Shown: positions 7,795 through 16,119, counted from the stretch's first letter. The stretch: 46,590 bases of DNA from an uncultured Prevotellaceae bacterium (GCA_902775475.1 CACYME010000029.1:1-46590); one strand, 5' to 3'. Made by a program: numbers and translations. Notes: generated from the letters alone by a model not told the origin.

Positions 7795-9468
7795 TCACTC
7801 GAAGACGAAGTCGCAGAGTGTGCAGAGCGACTGCTCCTTCGTGTCGGAGGCGAAGGTGAAGAAGAGGGCGTGCTTGCCCGACAGCTGGCCGAGGTCTGGC
7901 AGGGGGATGGCGAACTCGGTGGGCTGCTGCGGCATGTCGGCCTTCAGCTGGAGGGTGCCGATGACGCGTCCGCCCTGCGACGTCCACGGACGGTCAGTCA
8001 TCACGCTGATGGTGCCGTCGACGCCTGCGGGAGCAAGCCTCAGCAGCAACTTCACGTCGCTGCGTCCCTGAGTGGCGTCGAAGTTGAAGTATTTGTAGCC
8101 AACGATGGAGCCGTCGGTATTGTTCACCACGGGGTTGGTGTTGTTGCGCAGGTCGTAGGGAGCATCGAAGTTGCTGTCGGTGCCATAGCCCGAGGCAACG
8201 TAGGAGCCGTAGAACGTCTTGTTGGGCCAGTTGTGCTCGGCCACCTTCGGCCCGGTGTACCAGCAGGCCAGTCCTGCCGAGTGGCGCTCCATGGGATTCA
8301 GGCCGTTGAGGGCAAAGCCTTCGGAGTTGTATTCGCCTTCGGAGATGCTCACGCGTCCACCCTCACCCTCCTCGACGCTGACGGTGATGGGGGCGACCAT
8401 GGCCTGGCGTGCGAACTCGTCGGTGCCCGTCTGGCGGTGATAGAACACATACCACTGACCGTTCACCTGGCAGATGCTGCCGTGGGTGTTGCCCGACACG
8501 GTGGCCGAGGCGATGGTGTCGCCGTGCTCGTTCAGCTCGCGGCCACGGCCATCAATGATGGTTCCGCCATAGGTGTAGGGGCCGAGAGGCTGGTCGCTGT
8601 AGGCGTAGGCCAGCGTGTAGTTCGTGCCAGGCAGTCCGAACTCGCCATCGCGGGTCCAGCGGCTGTAGATGAACACATACTTATCCTTGATTTTGCGGAT
8701 GGATGATGCCTCGAAGAAGCGGAAGTCGCCCTCGTCGTCCATCGACGACACCATGTTCTCCACCACCTTCGTTCCGGGCTTCACCGTGGCCATCGTGGCG
8801 GGGTCGAGCTCGGCAGCATAGCTGTGCTGGAATCCCCAGTAGCCATAGACGCGGCCATCATCGTCGACGAACACGGCGGGGTCGAACTGCAGCACGCCGT
8901 CGGTGGCATTGGGATTGTCCTTGCTCCAGTTGCACACCTCGAAGGGTCCGTCGGGACGGCTCGACTTGGCCACGAGGCCGTTGCGCCCGCCATGCTGGTC
9001 GTTGGGATAGAGGTAGTAGGTCTTGGTGCCGTCGGGCGCGGTCACCAGCGTCACGTCGGGGGCGTAGAGCACGTCGGCCAGCCCGTCGGCATTGAGCTGC
9101 TCGCCCTGGGCATTGCGGTCTACGCTGAAGATGATGCCATCGTAGCGCCAGCAGTTCAGGCTGTCTACGCTGGCCGACCACACCACCTGGTCGCGTCCAC
9201 AGTAGTTGTCAATCAAGATGTCGTGGGAGCCGTAGATGTAGACGCGGTACTTCCCCGGCTGGTCGGGGTCTTCGAAGACGTAGGGCTCGCCGTCGGGGAT
9301 GTGCTCCCACATAGGCAGGTAGGGGTTGCCCACCGTGGTGAGTTGTGACTGGCCTGCAGCAGCAGGACCGTTAGGCGCTGTGCACGAGGTGCACAGCGCG
9401 GTGCCGCCCACAGCGGCCAGCAGCATGCCCAGGCGGGCTCCTGCCTTCATCCATCGTTTCTTGCTCAT
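7795..9468 (-). CDS. glycoside hydrolase family 43 lipoprotein with C-terminal CBM6-like domain
   Basis: The protein is 557 aa with a lipoprotein signal (ALCTSC, Cys29), so it is probably anchored to the outer membrane. Residues about 45-370 show the five-bladed GH43 propeller pattern: DGEPYVFEDPD, YAPDVT, FDPAVFVDDDGRVYGYWG and the acid Glu in FFEASSI. The family attacks arabinose- or xylose-containing plant polysaccharides. Residues about 400-557 look like a CBM6-type beta-sandwich (GYKYFNFDAT, VMTDRPW). No SusC/SusD pair or other CAZyme is adjacent, so it is not part of a visible polysaccharide utilisation locus. It lies downstream of the TPR gene at 9601. The exact substrate cannot be read from sequence. 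Confidence 0.85.
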   Translation of the reverse strand: MSKKRWMKAGARLGMLLAAVGGTALCTSCTAPNGPAAAGQSQLTTVGNPYLPMWEHIPDGEPYVFEDPDQPGKYRVYIYGSHDILIDNYCGRDQVVWSASVDSLNCWRYDGIIFSVDRNAQGEQLNADGLADVLYAPDVTLVTAPDGTKTYYLYPNDQHGGRNGLVAKSSRPDGPFEVCNWSKDNPNATDGVLQFDPAVFVDDDGRVYGYWGFQHSYAAELDPATMATVKPGTKVVENMVSSMDDEGDFRFFEASSIRKIKDKYVFIYSRWTRDGEFGLPGTNYTLAYAYSDQPLGPYTYGGTIIDGRGRELNEHGDTIASATVSGNTHGSICQVNGQWYVFYHRQTGTDEFARQAMVAPITVSVEEGEGGRVSISEGEYNSEGFALNGLNPMERHSAGLACWYTGPKVAEHNWPNKTFYGSYVASGYGTDSNFDAPYDLRNNTNPVVNNTDGSIVGYKYFNFDATQGRSDVKLLLRLAPAGVDGTISVMTDRPWTSQGGRVIGTLQLKADMPQQPTEFAIPLPDLGQLSGKHALFFTFASDTKEQSLCTLCDFVFE

Positions 9469-9517
9469 AGTTTTTTTTCTGATAGTTATTCAAGTTTCGC
9501 ATTCGCTCTGGCTTCTG

Positions 9518-9599
9518 GGAGTTAAAGACAATAGTCTTTCCCTTGACATTCCCTTCGGAGCCGGAAGTTTGGAGCAGCAAGGCTGACGTCTTTAACTCC
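9518..9599. repeat. inverted GGAGTTAA-type repeat between TPR and GH43 genes
   Basis: GGAGTTAAAGAC at 9518-9529 has its exact complement at 9588-9599, 58 bases away and touching the stop codon of the TPR gene. Related GGAGTTAA words occur at 7711-7729 and in the thrS terminator. On the minus-strand transcript the arms would form a long-loop hairpin, a possible terminator or processing site before GH43. No -7 box for GH43 was found. Confidence 0.45.
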
Positions 9600-9600
9600 T

Positions 9601-11820
9601 TTAACTCCCCAACCCAAGAGAGGCATCCATCATGAGTTGTATCTCGGTGTCGGTGATGCCACGCTGGCGGAGCAGCTGGTGGCTGGTGACGAGGAACTCA
9701 TCGGCGATGCTGAAGTGCTCGTTCTGCTGCGTCTTGAGGAAGCGGCGGAAGGCCTCAGCAGCCTCGGCGATGCGGCGGTCGAACCAGAGGCAGTAGCCGC
9801 GGTTGAGCAGGTCAGCGGGCTGCGGCTGATCAGCCGCCAGCAGTTGCGTATAGAGCTTGTCGGCCTGCTCGTACTTGCCGCTGAGCGTCTGGGCCCAGGC
9901 CAGCAGACGGCTCACCGAGGCATCGTCGGGATAGAGATAGCTGAGCTTGAAGAGCTGCTTCAGCGCCTCGTCGGCCTTTTCCAGGTTGAGCAGGCAGACG
10001 GCAGCCCCCATCTGATAGGACTTCTGCTCGGGCTTCAGGGCCAGCAGCTGGTTATAGGTCGTCAGGGCCTCGTCGAGTGAGCCCTCGGCATAGAGGGCAC
10101 GGGCCAGCCCTGCCAGCGCCCGCTCGTTGCCAGGCTGCAGCTCGAGGGCTCGGCGATAGCAGCCGAGGGGAGTGAAGGGGGAGCTAAGGGGAGCGTGATG
10201 CTGGAGGACGCTGCCCATCAGCATGTAGTACTGGAAGTCGTGCCCGGTCTCAGGCATGTTCTGGAGCACGCTGAGCGCTTCCCCGTAGCAGCGGCGCTTC
10301 AGCAGGAAGCGGGCCACACTGAGCATTGGCTTGGCAAGGGCGTCCTGGCGCAAGAGCGGATGGGCAAAGAAAACGATGCCACGAAGCTCGTCGAAGGGTG
10401 CAGGAAATTCGCTGCGCGAGGGGAAGAGGCGGAAGAAGCGGAAAAGGTTCTGCAGGTAGGCACGGCGGATGAAGGCTGGCGTGCGCTGCTCCTCGATGGC
10501 CACCTCGCCGCCCACGGGCATGGCCGTGGCCTCGCCCTGCTCAATCATCTGCAGCATGTTCTTCGGCAGGCGGTCGAGCACGAGGTTGAAAGCCAGCACA
10601 AATGAATACTTGTCGCTGTCGCAGAAGGCACCCAGGCGGGTGATGGTCTTCAGGAAGCGGCCGGCACGAGCGCCGTTCCACGTCTGGCTGATGCCGGGAT
10701 GCTGCGAATAGAAGGGCACGAACCAGTTGCTGATGTCGCTGAAGAAGGGGAAGCGCTTCATCTGCGAGAAGCCGCCAAAGTAGATGTCGGCACCCTGTCG
10801 TTGCATGTCGGCCATGCGGCGGACGCTCTGCTCCATGCGCTCCACGGCCTGCTCGGAGGCTTCGGGGTGGAGGATGTCGTCGAGCGTGTCCTCGTCCATC
10901 TCCACCAGTCCGCCACGCGTCATCTGCAGCCTGCTGCCACTCATGATGTCGGGCAGGATTTCCTTCTGGATGGTGTCGCGGTCGGCATCGGCCTGCAGGC
11001 AGTAGACAAGCTGCATCTGCAGTTCGGCCAGCTCGGCTGCCGTGCGCTCGTCGGCACAGAGGCCGGCCACCGTCTGCCGCAGCTCAGTGTAGAGTGTGTC
11101 CGCACCAGCTGGCGCAGCATGGAGCACGAACACCCAGCCCACGAGGGCCCGCTGGCGCAGCGGCTCGTCGGTGGCCTGTCGATAGACCTCGCAAAGCACG
11201 CGCAGTTTCTGCTGGCAGAACGTCAGCATGGCCGAGAGCATGATGGCACTGACGATGAGCTGCTGGTCGATGCTGGCCAGCGTAGGCGAGAGAAGCATGT
11301 CGATGAAGGCATCGGCCAGGTTCTCGCGCCACGGACGGGAGGTGACGATATAGTCAAACAAGTCGCGCATCAGCCCGGCATGCTCGCGGTAGAGGGCGTC
11401 GCTTTTCTGCCGCCGGGTGTGCTCAGGCTCCAGCTCGAGCATGGTCACCTCGCTGACGAAGGCCTCCATGCTGGCCCGCATAGTCGGCATCGCCCAGTCG
11501 GTGCGTGCCTTGCGGGGCCGCTGATGAATGGCTTTCAGATAGGGGCTCTCGGCGAGCAGCCAGCGTGAGTCCACCTGCTGGGTGAGCACAAAGAGACGGC
11601 GCAGCAGCTGGTCGTAGACCTGCTCGCGGCCTGGGTCGTCGAAACCGCGCTGCCAGTAGTCGGCCATCAGCCGGTAGTCGTCGCGGATGGCGTTCAACTG
11701 GTCCATGTCCTGCTGGCGCTGATGGCTCAGCAGATAGTTCTCCAGCGCACTGATGGCCTGGCCCAGCCGTCGGGCGAGCACCATCTGCCTTATCTCGTCG
11801 AATGTATTGTTCTGCTTCAA
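9601..11820 (-). CDS. large cytoplasmic TPR protein, function unknown
   Basis: The protein is 739 aa with no signal peptide or membrane segment. Residues about 1-480 are an uncharacterised helical region. Residues about 500-700 carry TPR units (ALAGLARALYAEGSLDEALTTYNQLLAL, then a unit ending YLYPDDASV). The proposed start is a TTG at 11820 that overlaps the upstream stop codon (TTGA); an ATG at 11784 is the alternative. Such overlap suggests co-translation with the lipoprotein gene. Residues about 543-554 (APLSSPFTPLGC) interrupt a TPR helix and are encoded by a copy of the GC-rich repeat at 10160-10193. Function is unknown. Confidence 0.75.
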   Translation of the reverse strand: MKQNNTFDEIRQMVLARRLGQAISALENYLLSHQRQQDMDQLNAIRDDYRLMADYWQRGFDDPGREQVYDQLLRRLFVLTQQVDSRWLLAESPYLKAIHQRPRKARTDWAMPTMRASMEAFVSEVTMLELEPEHTRRQKSDALYREHAGLMRDLFDYIVTSRPWRENLADAFIDMLLSPTLASIDQQLIVSAIMLSAMLTFCQQKLRVLCEVYRQATDEPLRQRALVGWVFVLHAAPAGADTLYTELRQTVAGLCADERTAAELAELQMQLVYCLQADADRDTIQKEILPDIMSGSRLQMTRGGLVEMDEDTLDDILHPEASEQAVERMEQSVRRMADMQRQGADIYFGGFSQMKRFPFFSDISNWFVPFYSQHPGISQTWNGARAGRFLKTITRLGAFCDSDKYSFVLAFNLVLDRLPKNMLQMIEQGEATAMPVGGEVAIEEQRTPAFIRRAYLQNLFRFFRLFPSRSEFPAPFDELRGIVFFAHPLLRQDALAKPMLSVARFLLKRRCYGEALSVLQNMPETGHDFQYYMLMGSVLQHHAPLSSPFTPLGCYRRALELQPGNERALAGLARALYAEGSLDEALTTYNQLLALKPEQKSYQMGAAVCLLNLEKADEALKQLFKLSYLYPDDASVSRLLAWAQTLSGKYEQADKLYTQLLAADQPQPADLLNRGYCLWFDRRIAEAAEAFRRFLKTQQNEHFSIADEFLVTSHQLLRQRGITDTEIQLMMDASLGLGS
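10160..10193. repeat. GC-rich repeat inside the TPR gene
   Basis: The stretch with the words GAGGGGAGTGAAGGGGGAG and CTAAGGGGAGC resembles the intergenic element at 16129-16148 (ACTCCCC...GGGGAGT). It is read in frame as part of a TPR repeat. Confidence 0.45.
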
Positions 11821-12722
11821 TGTTTCGGGTTTGTGGGTTGAGCGTTCTTACTCTGTGGCGTGCTGCTGAGCGAGGGGCGGAACGAGAAAGCCGGCAGCGA
11901 GTCGGCCGTCTCAGGGCGCACATGGCAAGTGGCAGCAATCAGTTCGCGGTAGGGCTTCATGCCCCGTGCGGCAAGGGTGTCGCAGGCCATCTGGTAGACC
12001 TTCAGGAACTGCTCCACCTGCCGCTGGCGCATGGTGTCGGCCATGGCCTGCTCGGTGAAGACGATGACGCCCAGACGGAGCCCCATCGAGTCGGTATCGA
12101 GCAGTGCGGGATGCCCCTGCAGGCGGGCCTGGGTGGCCTGCGGATCGGGCAAGAGCATGGCGTCCATGATGCCATTCTCAAGCATCGACAGGCGCACGCT
12201 GACGTCGTTTACCTGGATGCGGAACACGCGTTCGGGCAGCAGCTTCACGCTGTCGATGAATCGCCTGGCCAGCATGTCGGTGGCCGAACGGCGCGTCATG
12301 GCCACCATTTTGTCGTCGAGCTGGTGCAGCAGCTTGATGCGGGCCGTCTTGTTGGTCAGCAGCTGCCACTTCAGGCTGGTCGTCGCCACCTCGCGTACAC
12401 GTCCGCCCTGCTCACGAATCCAGTCTAAGCGCACGCGGTCGGTGGTCATGCCCTCCACGCGCTGGCGCAGCAGCGCCGTGTCCTGGTCCATCTGGGCCGT
12501 ATAAGGGCGTAGCTGCACGCTGACACCCTCGCGCTCGAACCAGCCCTCCTGCTCAGCCAGATAGAGCGGCAGACAGTCGAGCGTGGGTGTCACCGCTACC
12601 TTCAGCGCCAGCGAGTCGGCAATAAACTGCTGGCGACGCACCTTGGCTGCCCGCTCGCCGGCATCGTCGCCACAGGCAGCCAGCAGCAGTCCCGCAGCCA
12701 ATAGAAGAAATATCTTTTTCAT
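11817..12722 (-). CDS. NMT1/SsuA-like substrate-binding lipoprotein
   Basis: The protein is 301 aa with a lipoprotein signal (LLLAAC, Cys17). After it come VTPTLDCLPLYLAEQEGWFEREGV and GIMDAMLLPDP, the layout of NMT1/SsuA-type periplasmic binding proteins that usually feed an ABC importer. No ATP-binding or permease gene is nearby. The last 15 residues (TPQSKNAQPTNPKH) look low-complexity and unlike a folded end. Its stop overlaps the start of the large TPR gene. Ligand unknown. It has its own -7 box. Confidence 0.75.
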   Translation of the reverse strand: MKKIFLLLAAGLLLAACGDDAGERAAKVRRQQFIADSLALKVAVTPTLDCLPLYLAEQEGWFEREGVSVQLRPYTAQMDQDTALLRQRVEGMTTDRVRLDWIREQGGRVREVATTSLKWQLLTNKTARIKLLHQLDDKMVAMTRRSATDMLARRFIDSVKLLPERVFRIQVNDVSVRLSMLENGIMDAMLLPDPQATQARLQGHPALLDTDSMGLRLGVIVFTEQAMADTMRQRQVEQFLKVYQMACDTLAARGMKPYRELIAATCHVRPETADSLPAFSFRPSLSSTPQSKNAQPTNPKH

Positions 12723-12765
12723 GACCTTTTTCTTGTAAGAACGACCATCAATGGCATTCGTGCCG

Positions 12766-12773
12766 CAAAGTTA
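12766..12773 (-). promoter_or_regulatory. -7 box for the lipoprotein/TPR unit
   Basis: TAACTTTG on the minus strand matches TAnnTTTG, about 44 bases upstream of the ATG at 12722. Confidence 0.6.
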
Positions 12774-13097
12774 CGAAAAAAGGTTGACTTTGAGAAGCAA
12801 TTTTGGAGAATTAACGCAGAAAGCGCGTAAATAAAGGGCAAGATGGGGAAAATCGAGGAAGTTCAGTTTTAGGCTGAATGCAAATTTGGGAGGAATAAAG
12901 AAGCAGTTAGGTTTCTTATCTGCAACCCAACCAGCACAAAAAAGTCACCCACGACTTAACAACTAAAACGTGGTGGTTAGTGTAAGCGCAATGTCTTTTA
13001 CGAACTGGCCGCAAAGCGGTCGTTCAAAAACCTTAGGGCAACCGTACAGCTTGAAAACTTTTCGTGCAAAATATTTACAAGTATCGCAAAAAAAGAC
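12774..13097. other. AT-rich non-coding stretch with remnants of two repeat families
   Basis: No credible gene is seen. Bases 12996-13020 and 13035-13057 (core AACCGTACAGCTTGAAAA) are similar to 39786-39810 and 39861-39884 upstream of the ECF sigma gene. Bases 12782-12850 weakly resemble the long AT-rich repeat at 14265-14325 (GTTGACTTT, then a CAGAAA.GCG word). Confidence 0.4.
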
Positions 13098-13105
13098 TAC
13101 TTTTG
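13098..13105 (+). promoter_or_regulatory. -7 box for the leader RNA / NYN gene
   Basis: TACTTTTG fits TAnnTTTG and would start a transcript near 13112, just ahead of two hairpins and a T-run. Confidence 0.55.
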
Positions 13106-13111
13106 CAACAA

Positions 13112-13171
13112 ATTATTAAGCTCCGCCATTCTTTCTTGAATGGACATGGCCGTCCGAGGACGGCTTTTTTT
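13112..13171 (+). ncRNA. candidate short leader RNA ending in an intrinsic terminator
   Basis: Two hairpins follow the -7 box: CCATTC/GAATGG (13126-13143, 6-base loop) and GCCGTCC/GGACGGC (13149-13164), the latter directly followed by T7 (13165-13171). The predicted transcript is about 60 bases. The terminator ends 20 bases before the NYN gene ATG, so this could be a small RNA or an attenuator for that gene. I do not recognise it as a known RNA family. Confidence 0.5.
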
Positions 13172-13191
13172 ATTATACAGACATAGGCAAT

Positions 13192-13608
13192 ATGGCACAA
13201 CGCGTAACATTCTACATTGACGGATTCAACTTCTACTATGGTCTTCGTCGCACTAAGCGCAACGAACCGCAGTGGGGTGACTATTATTGGATTGACATGG
13301 TGATACTCTGCCGGGGATTTCTTGGCAAAGGACAGGAAGTGGAGAAAGTCATCTATTTTACTGCCTCACCGCTTAACCCTGAAAAGAGCAGTCGCCAGAG
13401 TGCTTTCCTCAATGCAAACAAACTTGTCAATGGCGACCGTTTCGAGGTGGCGCGGGGCAAGTATCTTGACAAGCAAATCCAATGCCCCAATTGCCATTAT
13501 GCCATCTCCCGTCCTGAAGAGAAGAAGGGAGGAAACCGTGAGACTGAGAGTCTCATGGAGGGTACCCCGACGTGAATATTTCCGTGAGGATGATTGCCGA
13601 CGGAGGGA
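13192..13608 (+). pseudogene. broken NYN-domain (PIN-like nuclease) gene
   Basis: The first 112 residues match the NYN/DUF88 family: FYIDGFNFYYGL with the metal-binding Asp, RQSAFLNANK, GDRFEVARGKYLDK, and a CPNC zinc-like pair, ending at PEEKK. Intact relatives continue with a segment like TDVNISV. Here 41 bases (13528-13568) containing a hairpin intervene and shift the frame, giving a stop at 13575. DVNISVRMIAD is visible one frame over at 13569-13601. The C-terminal half with the remaining catalytic acids is missing. The gene is almost certainly non-functional as a nuclease. Confidence 0.75.
13534..13564. repeat. small hairpin insert in the NYN remnant
   Basis: TGAGACT-GAG-AGTCTCA with flanking ACC/GGT bases forms a near-perfect stem. 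It lies within the 41 bases that separate the two halves of the conserved EEKK...DVNIS segment. Confidence 0.45.
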
Positions 13609-13625
13609 TTGCCCTTTATTCTACC

Positions 13626-13991
13626 TTAATACATCAGCATGATTCGTTTGTCGAAATCGGAGGCTTTGCCGTCTATTCCATAGATTTTCTTCAGCAGGCG
13701 GCTGCGGGTGAGTGACGCTTCGGGGAAGCGGCAGCCGACGAGGACGGCGATGTCTTTGATGTTCATGTCGCGCTCATACTCGGCCACGTGTTGCTGTAAT
13801 TCTGCGATGGACTGCTCGCGCTTTCCGATTTCAACGTCCAGTTCTTTCTTCTTGCGCTCCAGCAGGTCGTCTTTGTTTTCCAACAAAGATTGTTTTTCTT
13901 CCACCAGTACGTTCATATCTTCCATTTCCCGTTGCAGCAGCGTCTTTTCTGTTTCGTAACGCTCTTGCATCATGGCGATTTTCTTCTGCAC
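13626..13991 (-). CDS. coiled-coil protein with partial LuxR-like HTH end (possible regulator fragment)
   Basis: The protein is 121 aa. Residues about 5-80 form one charged coiled coil (LLERKKKELDVEIGKREQS). The end, DIAVLVGCRFPEASLTRSRL followed by LKKIYG and DFDKR, resembles the C-terminal HTH of Bacteroidales TPR-transmembrane-HTH regulators, which normally follows TPRs, a membrane helix and a coiled coil. The N-terminal two-thirds are missing here and the HTH is shortened. The start is a GTG at 13991 preceded by GGAGGA 12 bases upstream, unusual in this phylum; an ATG at 13973 is the alternative. It converges with the NYN remnant. It may be a real small gene or a decayed fragment. Confidence 0.45.
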   Translation of the reverse strand: MQKKIAMMQERYETEKTLLQREMEDMNVLVEEKQSLLENKDDLLERKKKELDVEIGKREQSIAELQQHVAEYERDMNIKDIAVLVGCRFPEASLTRSRLLKKIYGIDGKASDFDKRIMLMY

Positions 13992-14611
13992 GGCTCTTTT
14001 CTTCCTCCTATATATAAATTTGGTATGGTTTTAATAAACACCATCTTGTGACACCGATTTGCATGGCTCTTTTTTTTGAACAAAATTGACAAAATGGCCA
14101 TTTTAGGCCTCCATATTTTGAAAATTCTCCACGAAAACAACTTTTGGACGAAAAAACGCCTGTTTTTTGAGGGTTTGCTAAATCATTGATCGTCAGCTGG
14201 TTGATTCGATTTTAGCAAAAAAGGGGCTTCGTTGAGAAAAAAAAGTCAACGACTTTTGAAAATTTGGCGTTGACTTTTGAAAATTTGGCGTGCTTACAGA
14301 AACGCGAAAAGGGACAAAATTTGAGCAAAAAACGTGCACAAAAGTAGGGTTTGTGTGCAAATTTTGGCCTTCTGCGCCCTAAATTTTCGTCGGGCGAGGG
14401 TTGGATGAGGGGCCAAAACGGCCATTTTTCACTCAAAATTGCTTCGTCTCCGTGAAGAAAATTTTCTGTGAAAGATTTTGACATTTTTGGAAGACACCTG
14501 GAACAACTTGAACAACTTTTTTGCCTGCAACGCAACGTGTAATATACATGAATGAAACGTGAATTATCATTTATTCTTAGTCCATTCCTTTGCCAGAAAG
14601 GAATAAATGTG
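13992..14611. other. 620-base non-coding stretch upstream of radA
   Basis: The open frame at 14212-14661 on the minus strand is Phe/Lys/Cys-rich and overlaps the radA promoter, so it is not credible. The stretch contains the long AT-rich repeat at 14100-14400 and, at 14401-14550, further AT-rich DNA without recognised features. Confidence 0.5.
14100..14400 (+). repeat. long AT-rich intergenic repeat, copy A
   Basis: It aligns over about 300 bases with 31722-32032 in the same orientation. Shared blocks include TCCACGAAA.CA.CTTTTGG, CAAAAACGCC, AAAAAAAGTCAACG, TTTGGCGTTGACTTTT and TTTGTG.GCAAA. In copy A a block (GACTTTTGAAAATTTGGCGT) occurs twice in tandem at 14251-14290. No coding signal is conserved between copies. 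Confidence 0.65.
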
Positions 14612-14619
14612 TATCTTTG
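14612..14619 (+). promoter_or_regulatory. radA promoter
   Basis: TATCTTTG fits TAnnTTTG and is preceded by TTTG at 14589-14592 with a 19-base spacer, the full Bacteroidota promoter layout. It decides the radA start: transcription begins about 14626, downstream of ATGs at 14552 and 14621. Confidence 0.7.
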
Positions 14620-14647
14620 CATGGAAAAACTGATTAAGCACAACAAG

Positions 14648-16042
14648 ATGGCAAAGGACAAGACGGCCTACGTCTGCTCGAACTGCGGGCAGGAGTCGGC
14701 GAAGTGGATAGGCAAATGCCCCGCCTGCGGGCAGTGGAACACGTTCAAGGAAATCAAGGTGGCTCCCGACACGGGGCGCATGGCGGCCACGAGTGCCGCT
14801 GCCAGCGCCGGACGCGAACTGCGGACGAGCCGCCCCGTCCGCCTGCGCGAGATTGTGGGGAGCGACGACCGCCGCATCTCGACGGGCGACGACGAGCTGA
14901 ACCGCGTGCTGGGCGGCGGACTGGTGCCGGGCAGCATCGTGCTGCTGGGCGGCGAGCCGGGCATCGGCAAGTCGACGCTCTCGCTGCAGACGATGCTCCA
15001 GATGGCGGCGGGCATGCGCATTCTCTACGTCAGCGGCGAGGAGAGCGCCCACCAGCTGAAGATGCGTGCCGAGCGCCTGAACCCCGCCTCGCTGGACCTG
15101 GAGAACTTCATGCTGCTCTGCGAGAACTCGCTGGAGGTCATCTTCAAGCACATCAAGGACGTGGCCCCCGACCTGGTGGTGGTCGACTCCATCCAGACCA
15201 TCGCCACGGAGGACGTGGACTCCTCGGCAGGCTCCATCGCACAGGTGCGCGAGTGCGCCTCGGCCTTGCTGCGCTTCGCCAAGACCAGCGGCGTGCCCGT
15301 CATCCTCATCGGCCACATCACCAAGGAGGGCACGCTGGCAGGGCCGAAGATTCTGGAGCACATCGTGGACACGGTCATACAGTTCGAGGGCGACCAGCAC
15401 TACATGTACCGCATCCTGCGGAGCATGAAGAACCGCTTCGGCTCCACCTCGGAGCTGGGCATCTACGAGATGCGGCAGGACGGGCTGCGACAGGTGAGCA
15501 ACCCGTCGGAGCTGCTGCTCAGCGAGGAGCACGACGGGCTGTCGGGCATTGCCATCAGCGCTGCCATCGAGGGGGTCAGGCCTTTCCTGATGGAGACGCA
15601 GGCACTAGTCAGCAGCGCGGCCTACGGCACCCCGCAGCGCCAGGCCACGGGCTTCGACCAGCGACGACTGAACATGCTGCTTGCCGTGCTCGAGAAGCGG
15701 GTGGGCTTCAAGCTGATGCAGAAGGATGTGTTCATCAACATTGCGGGTGGCCTGCGCGTCACCGACATGGCGATGGACCTGAGCATCATTGCCGCCGTGC
15801 TGTCGAGCAATGTGGACACGCCGATAGAGAGCGGCTGGTGCATGTGCGGCGAGGTGGGTCTGAGTGGCGAGGTGCGACCCGTGAGCCGCATCGAGCAGCG
15901 TGTGCAGGAGGCTGAGAAGCTGGGGTTCCAGCATATCATCATCCCCCGCTACAACATGCGTGCCTTCGCCCACAAGCAGCTCGGCATCCAGCTACATCCC
16001 GTGCGCAAGGTCGAGGAGGCGCTACGCACGTTGTTCGGATAA
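14648..16042 (+). CDS. radA: DNA repair protein RadA (Sms)
   Basis: RadA is a RecA-related ATPase and branch-migration helicase in recombinational repair. The 464-aa protein has the N-terminal zinc finger (CSNCGQESAKWIGKCPACGQW), Walker A GGEPGIGKST, the RadA-specific KNRFG motif (SMKNRFGSTSELG) and a C-terminal Lon-protease-like domain (GLSGEVRPV). The frame is open upstream to 14552, but the promoter and the family N-terminus MAKDKTAYVC point to the ATG at 14648. Assignment is secure. Confidence 0.96.
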   Translation: MAKDKTAYVCSNCGQESAKWIGKCPACGQWNTFKEIKVAPDTGRMAATSAAASAGRELRTSRPVRLREIVGSDDRRISTGDDELNRVLGGGLVPGSIVLLGGEPGIGKSTLSLQTMLQMAAGMRILYVSGEESAHQLKMRAERLNPASLDLENFMLLCENSLEVIFKHIKDVAPDLVVVDSIQTIATEDVDSSAGSIAQVRECASALLRFAKTSGVPVILIGHITKEGTLAGPKILEHIVDTVIQFEGDQHYMYRILRSMKNRFGSTSELGIYEMRQDGLRQVSNPSELLLSEEHDGLSGIAISAAIEGVRPFLMETQALVSSAAYGTPQRQATGFDQRRLNMLLAVLEKRVGFKLMQKDVFINIAGGLRVTDMAMDLSIIAAVLSSNVDTPIESGWCMCGEVGLSGEVRPVSRIEQRVQEAEKLGFQHIIIPRYNMRAFAHKQLGIQLHPVRKVEEALRTLFG

Positions 16043-16119
16043 GAGAAATGAGAAATGAGAAATGGATAGACCTGTCGCAATGGTTCTTGAGTCTATCCAT
16101 TTCTCATTTCTCATTCCTC
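16043..16119. terminator. 28-bp-arm hairpin made of GAGAAAT words between convergent genes
   Basis: Bases 16043-16070 pair with 16092-16119 with one mismatch; the loop is 21 bases. Each arm is made of GAGAAAT/ATTTCTC words repeated about three times. It follows the radA stop at once and lies between convergent genes, so it probably acts as a bidirectional terminator, though it lacks a clear T-run. Confidence 0.6.

Noticed and set aside
14552-14647. Longer RadA N-terminus from 14552
   Set aside because: The promoter at 14589-14619 lies inside it and family members begin at the MAKDKT position.
14212-14661. 149-residue minus-strand open frame upstream of radA
   Set aside because: Rich in Phe, Cys and Lys, overlaps the radA promoter and the AT-rich repeat, and the similar copy at 31722-32032 does not keep the frame.
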